A stretch of DNA of 13,269 nucleotides from Nanobdellati archaeon (GCA_015522495.1 WAMD01000032.1:1-13269), one strand, 5' to 3'. Positions 1 through 7,799 are shown, numbered from the stretch's first letter. The notes: a model not told the origin generated them from the sequence alone. Numbers and translations are program-made.

Positions 1-31
1 AACTGGAATTCCACACATCTTTAAATCTCGT

Positions 32-1870
32 ATGGAGAGCATCCGAAAAGAGATGAAGGAAGAGGCAAAGAGAAAGGGTTATGACCCAACTATAGTTGAT
101 GAGGTATTAACTGATAAAGCATTCACTGATTTATTTGATGAAGCTAAAAAGAGAACGGGATCAAGTTATCCTGCTGATGATGTAGAAAAATCAGCAAAGA
201 AATTAGTCAGATCTGAGTTTGCTAAGAGAGGGAAACCAGAAAAAACACATGAGGGAAAGAAAGAGCACAAAGGAAAAACTACCAAGGAAGAAGTTAAGCC
301 AGGACCTAAAACTGAGGGGAAAGTAATATCTAAAAAGCGGGCAGAACCTAAAAAGAAACAGGAAAAAAAGAAAAAGCGGGCAGTGGAGGCAATACTAAAA
401 GACATAAATGAAATAGAAAAAGAGAAAGGATCTAAACACGCGCTCGCAGCATTGGAAGAAGAGATATATACAATGGAAGATCATCCATCAATACAATTGC
501 TAGATAGAGCGATAAAGCTATCCAATATTATAGGCGATTTAGAAAAAGAGCTGGAGTATAACGAAATGCTCTTTCCTTTAACGAAAGGGGCTAAAAAAGA
601 AAGGATCAAGAAGAGAGTAAAAGAGCTTAAAAATGAACTAGAAAAGAAAAAGCAAGAGGAAATGGAAGTAGAGGATGTTGGATCGCTGTTCGGCCCATCT
701 AAGCCAAGGGAAGAAGAGAAAGAAGAAGGTAGAGGAGAGAGGCCCAAAAAAGAAGAGGGGGAAACAGATGAAGAATACCTAGAAAAATTTTTACGCTGGA
801 GTGGTGGAGGAACTCCGACAACGTCGGAGGAGTTCACAGAGAAACTAGAAAAGGCAGAGGAAAAGGGAGAGAAAGGAACAACCACGGAGACCGGAGAGGA
901 AAAAGAGGAGGCTAAACCAGGAGGCACAGCAGAGCAGCCTGTGGAGGACCAGGAAGGAGCAGGAAGAGCGCCAGAAGAAGGGGCGGGGGAAAGAGAAGTG
1001 AAGAAGGGGAAAGAGGACCTAGATAAGCTTGCTAGTGAGGCAATGGACTTAGTGATGAAATCACATAATGTGGAGGAGGAGAAAAAGGGGATTATGATGC
1101 TTGAAGAGCTAGTAAATAAAGGGTACGGAAGTGTTCCTCACATCATAACAGTTGCTAATTTCTACAAGGGCTCTGGAAATTACGAAAGGGCATTGTCATA
1201 CTTCAAAAAAGCACTTAATGCTGAGAAGGGTGGGAATCAGAGAATCATTAACTTCATTAGAAACCAGATCAAAGAAATAGAGAAGCTAAGAAAAGAAGGT
1301 AAGAAGGAACAAAAGAGAGTCACTGAGTTGAAGGAGAGACCAGAGGAAAAGGGAGGAATCGGGAAGAGAAAAGAAACTACAGAGAAAAAGACAACTGCAA
1401 ATAAAACAACGAAGAGAAAGGTACAAGGAAAAGTAGGGAAGACATCTAAGGGGCAAGGAGCTAAAAAGAAACCCGGAGGATTCTTCCCTCGTTTGATCAA
1501 AGGCGAGAAGAATAAGGAAAAAGGAAAAAAGGTCACAAAAGAGCAAAAATCGAAATCTCAAGAAGGTAGCCCTAAGCAGGAGGGTGAGGGCATTTTAGGG
1601 ACTGTCAAGTCTGGAGTTGATGTTGCTACTCTTATGGAAGAGACTCTAAAAGCTCTTGAGGGAGCTTTGAATGATGAAGACCTGACGAAAGCAACAAATA
1701 CAGTGAGAACGTTGAGGGCATACTACAAAGATGTGTATAACTTGTACAAGTCTGAGGACCCAACCAAGGCAGAGGAATTTGACAGAAAGGCAAGGCAGTT
1801 GGTCAAACAGTACAACAAATTTATTGACCGCGTAAAGGGGGAATCCAGAAAGCTGAATGAGGATCAGTAG
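32..1870 (+). CDS. Large Lys/Glu-rich multi-module helical protein with a TPR-like segment; function unknown
   Basis: I do not recognise this 612-residue protein as a named family. It alternates predicted helical modules with extremely charged linkers: an N-terminal module (about residues 1-67), a Lys/Glu linker, a second helical module (about 115-215), an acidic Glu/Gly linker (about 215-330), a TPR-like pair of helices (about 330-425, with NYERALSYFKKALNAE typical of a TPR B-helix), a very basic Lys linker (about 430-525) and a C-terminal helical domain (about 529-605). There is no signal peptide or membrane segment, so it is probably cytosolic. TPR units usually mediate protein-protein contact, so a scaffold role is plausible but inferred. 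The frame stays open to the left edge of the window, so the true start could lie upstream; the ATG at 53 is another candidate because a TTTAAAT box lies 30 nt before it. Certainty that it is coding is high; function is unknown. Confidence 0.8.
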   Translation: MESIRKEMKEEAKRKGYDPTIVDEVLTDKAFTDLFDEAKKRTGSSYPADDVEKSAKKLVRSEFAKRGKPEKTHEGKKEHKGKTTKEEVKPGPKTEGKVISKKRAEPKKKQEKKKKRAVEAILKDINEIEKEKGSKHALAALEEEIYTMEDHPSIQLLDRAIKLSNIIGDLEKELEYNEMLFPLTKGAKKERIKKRVKELKNELEKKKQEEMEVEDVGSLFGPSKPREEEKEEGRGERPKKEEGETDEEYLEKFLRWSGGGTPTTSEEFTEKLEKAEEKGEKGTTTETGEEKEEAKPGGTAEQPVEDQEGAGRAPEEGAGEREVKKGKEDLDKLASEAMDLVMKSHNVEEEKKGIMMLEELVNKGYGSVPHIITVANFYKGSGNYERALSYFKKALNAEKGGNQRIINFIRNQIKEIEKLRKEGKKEQKRVTELKERPEEKGGIGKRKETTEKKTTANKTTKRKVQGKVGKTSKGQGAKKKPGGFFPRLIKGEKNKEKGKKVTKEQKSKSQEGSPKQEGEGILGTVKSGVDVATLMEETLKALEGALNDEDLTKATNTVRTLRAYYKDVYNLYKSEDPTKAEEFDRKARQLVKQYNKFIDRVKGESRKLNEDQ

Positions 1871-1898
1871 AACTAGAAATCGTAGTATAACAAAATTC

Positions 1899-1907
1899 AT
1901 TTAAACT
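1899..1907 (+). promoter_or_regulatory. TATA-like box of the sppA gene
   Basis: CATTTAAAC is centred about 25 nt before the ATG at 1928, and no Shine-Dalgarno sequence lies between them. The spacing fits archaeal box A and a leaderless or nearly leaderless transcript. The box and spacing are visible; promoter activity is inferred. Confidence 0.5.
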
Positions 1908-1927
1908 AGCATCTCCATAATGAAGAC

Positions 1928-2785
1928 ATGGAGAGCAAGTGGCTTCTAGTCATAGTTGGAGTATTTGCATTCTTTTTCATCCTAGCTGGCATAGTAGTCC
2001 TAGCCCTAGTTTCCGAGGAGCTCACACCCAAGGTTGGAGTGATATACATACGAGGCGAAATCGCAGTTGATGATTCTAGTGGCTTTCTCTCTACTACCCA
2101 CAGCTCCAGGGAGATAGTAAAATTGATAAAGGAGGCGGATAACGACCCGAGCGTTAAGGTTATACTCCTTGACATAAACTCCCCTGGTGGTAGCGTGGTC
2201 GGGAGTAAGGAGATAGCCTATGCCGTAAGGGATTGCAAGAAGCCAGTGGTGGCGTACATATCAGAGTTGGGAGCGTCTGGGGCATACTACATAGCAGCTG
2301 CATCAGATCTTGTGGTTGCAGATGAAGATTCTCTAACTGGTAGCATAGGCACCGTGATGATACTGGAGAACTATCACGAACTCCTAAAAAACCTTGGTAT
2401 AAATTTCACCGTGCTGAAAAAAGGGAAGTACAAAGACATGGCAAATCCATTCGAAGCTAACCTGACATCTGAGGAGAAAGAGATGCTTCAATCGATATTG
2501 GATGACGCGTATTCTCATTTCATCAGAGACCTAAAGGAATTCAGGGGAGGCAAGATAGACCTTTCTGTGGCAGATGGTAGGATAATGACAGGCGAGCAGG
2601 CCAGACAGCATGGCCTAGTTGACGAGCTAGGTACTAGGGAGTATGCAATAAAACGCGCCTGGGAACTAGCAAACCAGACTGGCAAACCAGAGACCAAGGA
2701 TTTCAGGGTTGAGAAGCCTTTCCTAGAAGAATTACTCTCCTCTTTATCCTTTGGTAAACCCCCTTCAGCATCTTTAATGTTTTAA
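1928..2785 (+). CDS. sppA: Signal peptide peptidase SppA, archaeal type (peptidase family S49)
   Basis: This is a membrane-bound serine protease expected to degrade leftover signal peptides after secretion. The 285-residue length is usual for the short, single-domain archaeal SppA. One hydrophobic segment (about residues 5-28) anchors the N-terminus, leaving the protease domain on the outer face. The S49 core is clear: DINSPGGSV (82-90), the nucleophile motif GASGAYYIA with Ser117, and SLTGSIGTVM (135-144). The general-base lysine is most likely Lys169 in KYKD; the 52-residue gap from Ser117 matches the Ser/Lys dyad of characterised archaeal SppA. The gene has its own TATA-like box and stands apart from the charged-protein gene before it. 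An AT-rich gap of 40 nt separates it from the primase operon that follows. Confidence 0.93.
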   Translation: MESKWLLVIVGVFAFFFILAGIVVLALVSEELTPKVGVIYIRGEIAVDDSSGFLSTTHSSREIVKLIKEADNDPSVKVILLDINSPGGSVVGSKEIAYAVRDCKKPVVAYISELGASGAYYIAAASDLVVADEDSLTGSIGTVMILENYHELLKNLGINFTVLKKGKYKDMANPFEANLTSEEKEMLQSILDDAYSHFIRDLKEFRGGKIDLSVADGRIMTGEQARQHGLVDELGTREYAIKRAWELANQTGKPETKDFRVEKPFLEELLSSLSFGKPPSASLMF

Positions 2786-2790
2786 ATCTT

Positions 2791-2800
2791 TTATTTTTAT
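2791..2800 (+). promoter_or_regulatory. Putative TATA box of the primase/translation operon
   Basis: TTATTTTTAT lies about 30 nt before the priL ATG at 2826, within an AT-rich spacer downstream of sppA. No Shine-Dalgarno motif precedes the ATG, so a leaderless or short-leader mRNA is likely. The long T-rich stretch may also end sppA transcription. Inferred from position and composition. Confidence 0.4.
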
Positions 2801-2825
2801 TCTAGTTAATTTACAATACTAGCGC

Positions 2826-3821
2826 ATGGATTTCAAAAACGACTTGGATGAACTTAGGTTTTCTGTGAAGTATCCATTTACTTCGGTAGCCAAAGGTTTA
2901 GTACGGCGAATGAATATAGACCTAAAATCTAATGATCCTGAAATTGTAGAAGTTATAGATACTGCAAAGAAGAGGATCAAAGAGGACTTAAGGGGTGGAG
3001 TTATTTTAGACCCCAGGCAAAAGCTAACCAGAGCATTGGAGATCCAGTTGTTGTCGTATCCAGTTGCTAGGATATTAGTTGCACTGTCGAGAAATAATTT
3101 TATGAAAAAGCGATTTGCTGAAGGTGAGTCCAATACTATGAGAAAGTTTTTAATGGGTGCGCCTGATGAAGAGGTAGCATATCTCCTTCCAGAGCTAGGC
3201 ATAAAGGCTGAGGGTGGTAGTATACACTTCAAGGATTACATCATGTTTATGCCTGATGACGAGCAGTATAGACTATTTTATCAAAGTATATCAAGTGGGT
3301 ATGTATCTATTAATAGGGACCTTATTGTGGAAATCATGACATCTGCTTATAGACGTCATATACTAGATACATTATCTAACTATCCATCAGATTTTGAATT
3401 TCTAAAAAAAGAACTCCCAGACATTCAAATCAAAAGATTCGAGAGGTTCGAGTACACTGGAAAGGCTAATGCAGATGCCTTTCCCCCTTGTATGAAAAAT
3501 CTCCTAGCTGAGGCCGCTGCAGGTGAGCATTTGGGGCATTCAGCTAGATTTGCGATAGCAGCTTTCTTGGTTAATGTAGGGTATCCAATTGACAAAATAG
3601 TTGATGTGTTCAAAAATCAACCAAACTTTAAAGAAAAGTTAACCAGATACCACGTAGAATACATCGCAGGTAAAAAAGATGGGAAGAAGAGGCTTCCACC
3701 CTCATGCGAAAAAATGAAAACTTATGCGTTATGTGTTAACCCAGATGCTTTATGTAGTCGGGTGAAGAATCCATTGTCATATTACAAGGTGAAAATGAGA
3801 AATAAAAGAGGCAGAGGATGA
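2826..3821 (+). CDS. priL: DNA primase large subunit PriL (4Fe-4S)
   Basis: This is the regulatory subunit of the archaeal/eukaryotic-type primase; it binds the catalytic PriS subunit and helps start RNA/DNA primers. The N-terminal two thirds is the helical PriS-binding domain. The C-terminal domain carries the four cysteines expected to hold the 4Fe-4S cluster: Cys222 (FPPC), Cys294 (PPSC), Cys303 and Cys310, giving C-x8-C-x6-C near the end. The 331-residue length is on the short side of normal. The basic tail KMRNKRGRG is typical. Its stop overlaps the priS start (ATGA, 3818-3821), which indicates translational coupling and equal dosage of the two subunits. It appears to be the first gene of the operon, ahead of priS. 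Confidence 0.93.
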   Translation: MDFKNDLDELRFSVKYPFTSVAKGLVRRMNIDLKSNDPEIVEVIDTAKKRIKEDLRGGVILDPRQKLTRALEIQLLSYPVARILVALSRNNFMKKRFAEGESNTMRKFLMGAPDEEVAYLLPELGIKAEGGSIHFKDYIMFMPDDEQYRLFYQSISSGYVSINRDLIVEIMTSAYRRHILDTLSNYPSDFEFLKKELPDIQIKRFERFEYTGKANADAFPPCMKNLLAEAAAGEHLGHSARFAIAAFLVNVGYPIDKIVDVFKNQPNFKEKLTRYHVEYIAGKKDGKKRLPPSCEKMKTYALCVNPDALCSRVKNPLSYYKVKMRNKRGRG

Positions 3822-4945
3822 TAACTTTGGAAGAGTTGAACGCTAAAACATGGCTGAGAGAAAAATTTAGAGAGTATTATGCAAAGGAAGGCGTAGAGCC
3901 ACCTCCAATGATATGGCAAAGAGAATTTGGAGTGGGTAATGAAAAGAAGATAGATTATAGACACATGTCATTTAGGGATGATAAAGAGTTATTGGGCTAT
4001 TTGAGGAGCACTACTCCTCTCTATATCTCCTACTCCGCGGGTTACTACAAATTCCCATCAGCAACACCTATGGAGAAAAAAGGTATGCTTGGAGCAGACT
4101 TAATATTTGACTTTGACCTCGGAGATATCTCTGATACATGCAGTAGTGGTTTCCCAACAGTGGAGTGCTTAGGACTTGTTAAAAATGAAGTTGTTAAACT
4201 AATAGAAGAATTCCTGATTCCCGATTTTGGATTTTCTAAGGATGATATACTTGTTTTCTTTTCAGGAAGTAAAGGTTACCACATACATATAAGGAATGAT
4301 CTGGTCTTTGACTTGGACCAGCGAGCTAGAAAGGAATTAGTCGATTATGTCTCGGCTGCTGGGATGAATGTGAGATTTTTCTTAAGGAGAGAAGGGAAAT
4401 CATTGCATGGGCCATTACCCTCGTCAAATGGATGGGGGGGTAGACTTGCTAAAGAGTTGGTGAAAGTTATATCAGAGTACCCACCAGAAAAAGCAAGGAA
4501 CATACTAGGTGTGAGCAAGTCTGTCTTCCAGAAGATTTCAACTAGGCGCGGAGAGCTAGTAGACGGTATGAACCGGGGGCTCTGGGATCTAGTTCCAGTG
4601 TCTATGGCAACGTGGGAGGTTATGTTGTCTAGCCTGGCGTTAAGGCTAGGGGTAAAGCTGGATAGGAATGTGACGATAGACATGTCTAGGCTCATAAGAC
4701 TGCCAACCAGCTTACATGGTTCGTCTGGTCTGCTTGTTGAAAGGGTAAAAAACTTAGATAAATTCAATCCACTAGAGGATGCTATTGTGTTCGGAAGGAA
4801 ATATATTAGATTACATGTTAAAAGAAACCTAGAGTTTTATCTAGGTGGAGAACAAAAAATAGAGGCTGGTGAAGTAGAACTTCCAGAGTTTGTCGCAGTT
4901 TACATTGTTGCAAAAGGTGAAGGTGAACCTATTGGTGAACTTTGA
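3818..4945 (+). CDS. priS: DNA primase catalytic (small) subunit PriS
   Basis: This is the primer-synthesising subunit of archaeal primase. The AEP-superfamily catalytic motifs are intact: DFD with Asp98 and Asp100 for metal binding, SGSKGYHIHI (149-158) for nucleotide binding, and a third acidic residue, Asp288, just before RLIRLPTSLHG (291-301). The 375-residue length fits the family. In many archaeal PriS proteins a four-ligand zinc knuckle follows the DxD motif; here only Cys108 and Cys117 are seen in that stretch, so the knuckle seems reduced. The start overlaps the priL stop by 4 nt, and the end overlaps the likely gins51 start by 11 nt. It is therefore co-translated with its partner PriL and with a GINS subunit of the same initiation machinery. 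Confidence 0.94.
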   Translation: MITLEELNAKTWLREKFREYYAKEGVEPPPMIWQREFGVGNEKKIDYRHMSFRDDKELLGYLRSTTPLYISYSAGYYKFPSATPMEKKGMLGADLIFDFDLGDISDTCSSGFPTVECLGLVKNEVVKLIEEFLIPDFGFSKDDILVFFSGSKGYHIHIRNDLVFDLDQRARKELVDYVSAAGMNVRFFLRREGKSLHGPLPSSNGWGGRLAKELVKVISEYPPEKARNILGVSKSVFQKISTRRGELVDGMNRGLWDLVPVSMATWEVMLSSLALRLGVKLDRNVTIDMSRLIRLPTSLHGSSGLLVERVKNLDKFNPLEDAIVFGRKYIRLHVKRNLEFYLGGEQKIEAGEVELPEFVAVYIVAKGEGEPIGEL

Positions 4946-5528
4946 TGAAATAAGGAGCGTCCAGAGGAAGGAGAGGAACATCTCATCCCTAGCCGAGCTT
5001 AGTCCAGGCTTTTATAAGGATATAGTTGTCTACATAAAGCAATTGATGGATGCTTATGACAAGGGAGACAAACTTGCTAATGCTAGAACATTGGAGAATA
5101 CTATAAAAATATCAAGGGATGTCATGGAAAAGCGACTTCACAAGATAGTTCTTAAAGCGTTAAAATCAGTAAAAACTGGGGAGTACTCAACGAAGGGCAT
5201 GACTGCAGAAGAAAAAGAGTTGTATGATGAGCTAGTGAATGTTCTAAAATCCTACAAAGGAATCGTTGATTCAATACTATCTGGTGATTATACCCCGAAT
5301 GATGAGAATACAGCACCAGGAGATGTCAGAACAGACACCAAAACCGCAGAAAAGGTTATAAATGAAGAAGATAAAAACGTAGTCCTAGTTAGAGTAAGAA
5401 AGGCAATTCCTAGGTTTGTTGCTCCTGACGGTGCTGAATATGGACCATACGGAGCAAATGAAATTGTCAAGATCCCAATGGAGATAGCAAATGTGTTGAG
5501 AGATCAGGGACTAATAGAATTAGTATAG
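4935..5528 (+). CDS. gins51: GINS complex subunit Gins51
   Basis: GINS bridges the MCM helicase with other replisome proteins at the fork (the CMG-like complex). I chose the GTG at 4935 (197 residues) because the family begins with a sequence like VNFDEIRSVQRKER, and AGGTGAACC sits 5 nt upstream as a Shine-Dalgarno; an ATG at 4890 would add 15 unlike residues inside priS. The helical A domain spans about 1-110. A Pro/Asp/Thr-rich linker (about 115-145) leads to a C-terminal B domain of beta strands (about 150-197, with VLVRVRKAIPRFVAPDG and YGPYGANEIVKIP). The A-then-B order identifies Gins51 rather than Gins23. It sits between the primase genes and ribosomal genes, as in many archaea. Confidence 0.9.
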   Translation: MNFDEIRSVQRKERNISSLAELSPGFYKDIVVYIKQLMDAYDKGDKLANARTLENTIKISRDVMEKRLHKIVLKALKSVKTGEYSTKGMTAEEKELYDELVNVLKSYKGIVDSILSGDYTPNDENTAPGDVRTDTKTAEKVINEEDKNVVLVRVRKAIPRFVAPDGAEYGPYGANEIVKIPMEIANVLRDQGLIELV

Positions 5529-5537
5529 GTGATCTAA

Positions 5538-5825
5538 ATGGACATGCCGGATAAGATAAAAACATATTGCCCATATTGCAAGAAGACGACTGTGCACAAG
5601 GTTAAGATGTACAAGAAAGGGAAGACAAGATCAACGGCCAAGGGTCAATTACATCACGATCTAAAAACGAAAGGGTACACCAGTAAGATAGCAGGTAAGG
5701 TCCCAGTGTACAAGCAAGCAAAAAGGCAGACGGTCGTTTTGGAATGCACTGTTTGTCACAAGAAGCATTACAAAACAATAGGCAGCAGGACAAAAAAACA
5801 ATTAAATTTGAAGAGAAAGGAGTAG
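5538..5825 (+). CDS. rpl44e: Ribosomal protein eL42 (L44e)
   Basis: This is a large-subunit zinc-ribbon ribosomal protein located near the E site. Its 95 residues show the family signature: MxMPxxIxTYCPYC at the start (Cys11, Cys14), a basic middle, and a second pair CTVC (Cys70, Cys73) completing the zinc site, followed by a basic tail. The ATG at 5538 follows AGGTGATCT, a near-perfect match to the archaeal anti-Shine-Dalgarno, about 4 nt away; this spacing and the family's usual N-terminus favour it over the ATG at 5544. It lies 9 nt after gins51 and 11 nt before rps27e. Confidence 0.96.
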   Translation: MDMPDKIKTYCPYCKKTTVHKVKMYKKGKTRSTAKGQLHHDLKTKGYTSKIAGKVPVYKQAKRQTVVLECTVCHKKHYKTIGSRTKKQLNLKRKE

Positions 5826-5836
5826 GAGGCGGGATT

Positions 5837-6001
5837 ATGTCAAGTTTTATTGAAGTTGAATGCCCAAATTGCAAGAATAAGCAGGTTGTTTTTAGTAACT
5901 CTGCTGTTGAAGTGAAGTGTGAAAAATGCCAGACTGTTTTGGTCCAACCAAAAGGAGGCAAGTCTAAAATAATTGGGAAGGTAATTTCTGTTTTGGGGTG
6001 A
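5837..6001 (+). CDS. rps27e: Ribosomal protein eS27 (S27e)
   Basis: This is a small-subunit zinc-finger ribosomal protein of 54 residues. The zinc site is a clear CPNC (Cys9, Cys12) and CEKC (Cys28, Cys31) pair, followed by the family ending QPKGGKSKIIGKV. The start at 5837 is chosen because TAGGAGGCGG lies just upstream and the protein then has the usual eS27 length; the frame is open for 31 codons further upstream inside rpl44e, but those residues do not resemble the family. Its stop codon overlaps the Shine-Dalgarno of the next gene. Confidence 0.95.
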   Translation: MSSFIEVECPNCKNKQVVFSNSAVEVKCEKCQTVLVQPKGGKSKIIGKVISVLG

Positions 6002-6005
6002 GTTC

Positions 6006-6776
6006 TTGAAGAAGGCAGAATATCCTTCAAGGGGCGAGCTAGTCGTTGTTAGAATAAAAAGGATAGCCCCCCACGGTGCTTTTGTTGATTTAGTTGAGTA
6101 TGGAAAAGAGGGTTTTATACACATCTCCCAAATATCTAGTTCTTGGGTGAAAAATATTAGGAGCCATGTTAGCGAGGGTCAGATGAGAGTTGCGCTAGTG
6201 ACTCATGTGGATCCTAGGAAGAGATTGATAGATGTTTCCTTGAGGAATGTTAGACCGAACCAAGAAAAAAGGAAGATAGCAGAATGGAAAAGAGATAAAA
6301 AGGCAGAGAAGCTATTGGACTTAGCTGCTAAACATTTTAAAGTCAGCCTCCAAGACGCATTCAAAATAGCAGGTTGGAAATTAGAGAGTGAGTATGGCGA
6401 AATATACTCTGCGTTTGAAGAGATGGTCACTGAGGGAGCTAAAGCACTTGAGGGTATAAATATACCAGATAGTTGGAAAAAGTATTTAGTTGAACTAGCC
6501 AAGAAATATGTTGAGCTTCCAAAGGTTGAACTCTTTGGTGAGCTACAAGTTGCAATACCAGGTCCTGGTGGGGTTGACAAGCTAAAAGGTGTTCTTAAGG
6601 ATATTGAGAAGCAAGGGGTTAAGGTTGTTTATCAAGGGGCGCCAAAGTACTTTGTAAAGATAGTTACCACTGATTATAAACAGGCTGAAGATTTACTCAA
6701 AAAAGTAGTTGACAAAACAAGCAAAAGTGTTAAGCAGTCTGGGGGGATGTTTGAGTTTAGGAGAATTACGGATTGA
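6006..6776 (+). CDS. eif2a: Translation initiation factor aIF2 subunit alpha
   Basis: This is the alpha subunit of the heterotrimeric factor that delivers initiator Met-tRNA to the small ribosomal subunit. An N-terminal S1 (OB-fold) RNA-binding domain spans about residues 9-82 (GELVVVRIKRIAPHGAFVDL, then EGFIHISQIS). It is followed by a helical domain (about 85-170) and a C-terminal alpha/beta domain (about 175-256) that contacts the gamma subunit. The 256-residue length is standard. The start is a TTG at 6006, with GGGGTGA (5995-6001) ending 4 nt before it and overlapping the rps27e stop, so the two genes are likely coupled. A TTG start on an essential factor may set a lower translation rate than its ribosomal-protein neighbours; that is inference. 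Confidence 0.95.
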   Translation: MKKAEYPSRGELVVVRIKRIAPHGAFVDLVEYGKEGFIHISQISSSWVKNIRSHVSEGQMRVALVTHVDPRKRLIDVSLRNVRPNQEKRKIAEWKRDKKAEKLLDLAAKHFKVSLQDAFKIAGWKLESEYGEIYSAFEEMVTEGAKALEGINIPDSWKKYLVELAKKYVELPKVELFGELQVAIPGPGGVDKLKGVLKDIEKQGVKVVYQGAPKYFVKIVTTDYKQAEDLLKKVVDKTSKSVKQSGGMFEFRRITD

Positions 6777-6781
6777 TTCTT

Positions 6782-6958
6782 ATGAGACTTATGAAGTATT
6801 GTCCCCGTTGTGATATTTACACGCTTGAAGACAGGTGTCCTAAGTGTGGCGGTAAAACAGTTTCCGCCCATCCACCAAAGTTTTCACCTGAAGATAAATA
6901 TGGAGAATACAGAAGAAAGGCAAAATTGAGGGATATGCATGATAGAAACAACAGTTAA
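6782..6958 (+). CDS. nop10: H/ACA RNP component Nop10
   Basis: Nop10 is a small core protein of the H/ACA ribonucleoprotein that guides pseudouridylation of rRNA; it binds the catalytic subunit Cbf5. The 58 residues show the archaeal zinc ribbon CPRC (Cys7, Cys10) and CPKC (Cys19, Cys22), followed by the family signature HPPKFSPEDKYGEYRRK. I chose the ATG at 6782, with GGATTGAT as a weak Shine-Dalgarno 4 nt before it. The ATG at 6791 (MKYCPRC) is a possible alternative, and a TTG at 6773 would overlap the aIF2-alpha stop. The 3' end overlaps the start of the PAC2-family gene by 20 nt. Confidence 0.93.
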   Translation: MRLMKYCPRCDIYTLEDRCPKCGGKTVSAHPPKFSPEDKYGEYRRKAKLRDMHDRNNS

Positions 6959-7682
6959 GTTATTCAAGAAACCCAAATTAAAAAAGCCAATAATGGTAGA
7001 GGGGCTTCCTGGTTTAGGGTTAGTTGGTAAAATAGCCACTGATCATATGATAAAAGAACTTAATGCAAAAAAGTTTGCTGAATTATACTCTCCACATTTT
7101 CCTCCACAGGTTGTTATTAAACCAAATGGGATTGTAGATATGATGAAAGATGAGTTTTATTATTGGAAAGGGAAAAGGCATGACATAATATTCATTGCTG
7201 GGGAACATCAGGCCAATAATCCATTTGCTCATTATGAAGTTGCGGATGCCATTGTTGATGTAGCAAAAAGGAACAAGGTTAAAACAATATACACCCTTGG
7301 TGGTTATGGAGTTGGTTATCTTTCAAAGAAGCCAAAGGTATTCGCTGCTGTAACTAATGAGAAGCTGGTACCAAAGATCAAAAAGGCAGGTGCAACATTT
7401 GATAAAATGGGTGCCATAGTTGGAGCTGCAGGTCTGCTTATAGGGCTTGGCAAGTTAAGGGGGATAGATGGTATCTGTTTAATGGGGGAAACTCATGGGC
7501 AGATAATAGATGCGAGAGCGGCAAAGGCAGTTTTGGACGTTCTTGGAAAGTTAATAGAACCAAAGGTTAACACAAGAGAACTAGAATCAAGGGCAAAGGA
7601 AATAGAAAAAATGGTTGAGAAGAGCATTAGGAAAGTTGAAACACCAGAACCAGGGCCGGATTCCACACGATATATCAGGTAG
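6939..7682 (+). CDS. PAC2-family protein (proteasome-assembly-chaperone homologue)
   Basis: This 247-residue protein belongs to the archaeal PAC2 family (PbaA/PbaB-like). The family core is seen from VEGLPGLGLVGKIA (20-33) through FIAGEHQ and TLGGYGVG, ending with a helical, charged C-terminal part (about 207-235). Eukaryotic PAC2 helps assemble the 20S proteasome; archaeal members are related, but their roles are less settled. Proteasome-binding PbaB ends in an HbYX motif (hydrophobic-Tyr-X). Here the last residues are STRYIR, where the Tyr is third from the end, so a canonical motif is absent. It is the last gene of the operon, a position this family often takes next to nop10 and aIF2a in Archaea. 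A weak hairpin with a short T run follows. Confidence 0.9.
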   Translation: MIETTVKLFKKPKLKKPIMVEGLPGLGLVGKIATDHMIKELNAKKFAELYSPHFPPQVVIKPNGIVDMMKDEFYYWKGKRHDIIFIAGEHQANNPFAHYEVADAIVDVAKRNKVKTIYTLGGYGVGYLSKKPKVFAAVTNEKLVPKIKKAGATFDKMGAIVGAAGLLIGLGKLRGIDGICLMGETHGQIIDARAAKAVLDVLGKLIEPKVNTRELESRAKEIEKMVEKSIRKVETPEPGPDSTRYIR

Positions 7683-7684
7683 CT

Positions 7685-7699
7685 CACAGTTTGTGTTTT
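7685..7699 (+). terminator. Weak hairpin plus T4 after the operon
   Basis: CACA-GTT-TGTG followed by TTTT lies 3 nt after the PAC2 stop. The stem is only 4 bp, so this is a weak candidate for the end of the long operon. Confidence 0.25.
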
Positions 7700-7744
7700 A
7701 CCCCAACTGACAGTGCATTGAACGGCATATTAGATGGATAGTAT

Positions 7745-7764
7745 AAAAAACGAAAAACAAAAAA
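7745..7764 (-). terminator. Oligo-T terminator of the Lys/Thr repeat gene
   Basis: On the minus strand, three T runs (T6, T5, T6) separated by one or two bases begin about 36 nt after the stop of the small Lys/Thr gene. Archaeal RNA polymerase terminates at such oligo-T tracts without needing a hairpin. The placement supports a monocistronic minus-strand unit. Confidence 0.5.
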
Positions 7765-7799
7765 GGGATTAGAAAAGGAAATTGCAAAAGAGTTATACC

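Noticed and set aside
20..26. TTTAAAT as promoter for the gene starting at 32
   Set aside because: It is only about 9 nt before the ATG at 32, too close for box A unless the start is the ATG at 53, and the frame is open to the window edge. Kept only as a note on the start.
481..927. 148-codon open frame on the minus strand inside the charged-protein gene
   Set aside because: It is the Ser/Pro/Phe-rich antisense shadow of Lys/Glu/Gly-rich codons, with no domain pattern and no ribosome site; the plus-strand gene explains it.
4890..4934. Upstream ATG for gins51 within priS
   Set aside because: The extra 15 residues do not fit the family N-terminus, and the GTG at 4935 has a well-placed AGGTGAACC site.
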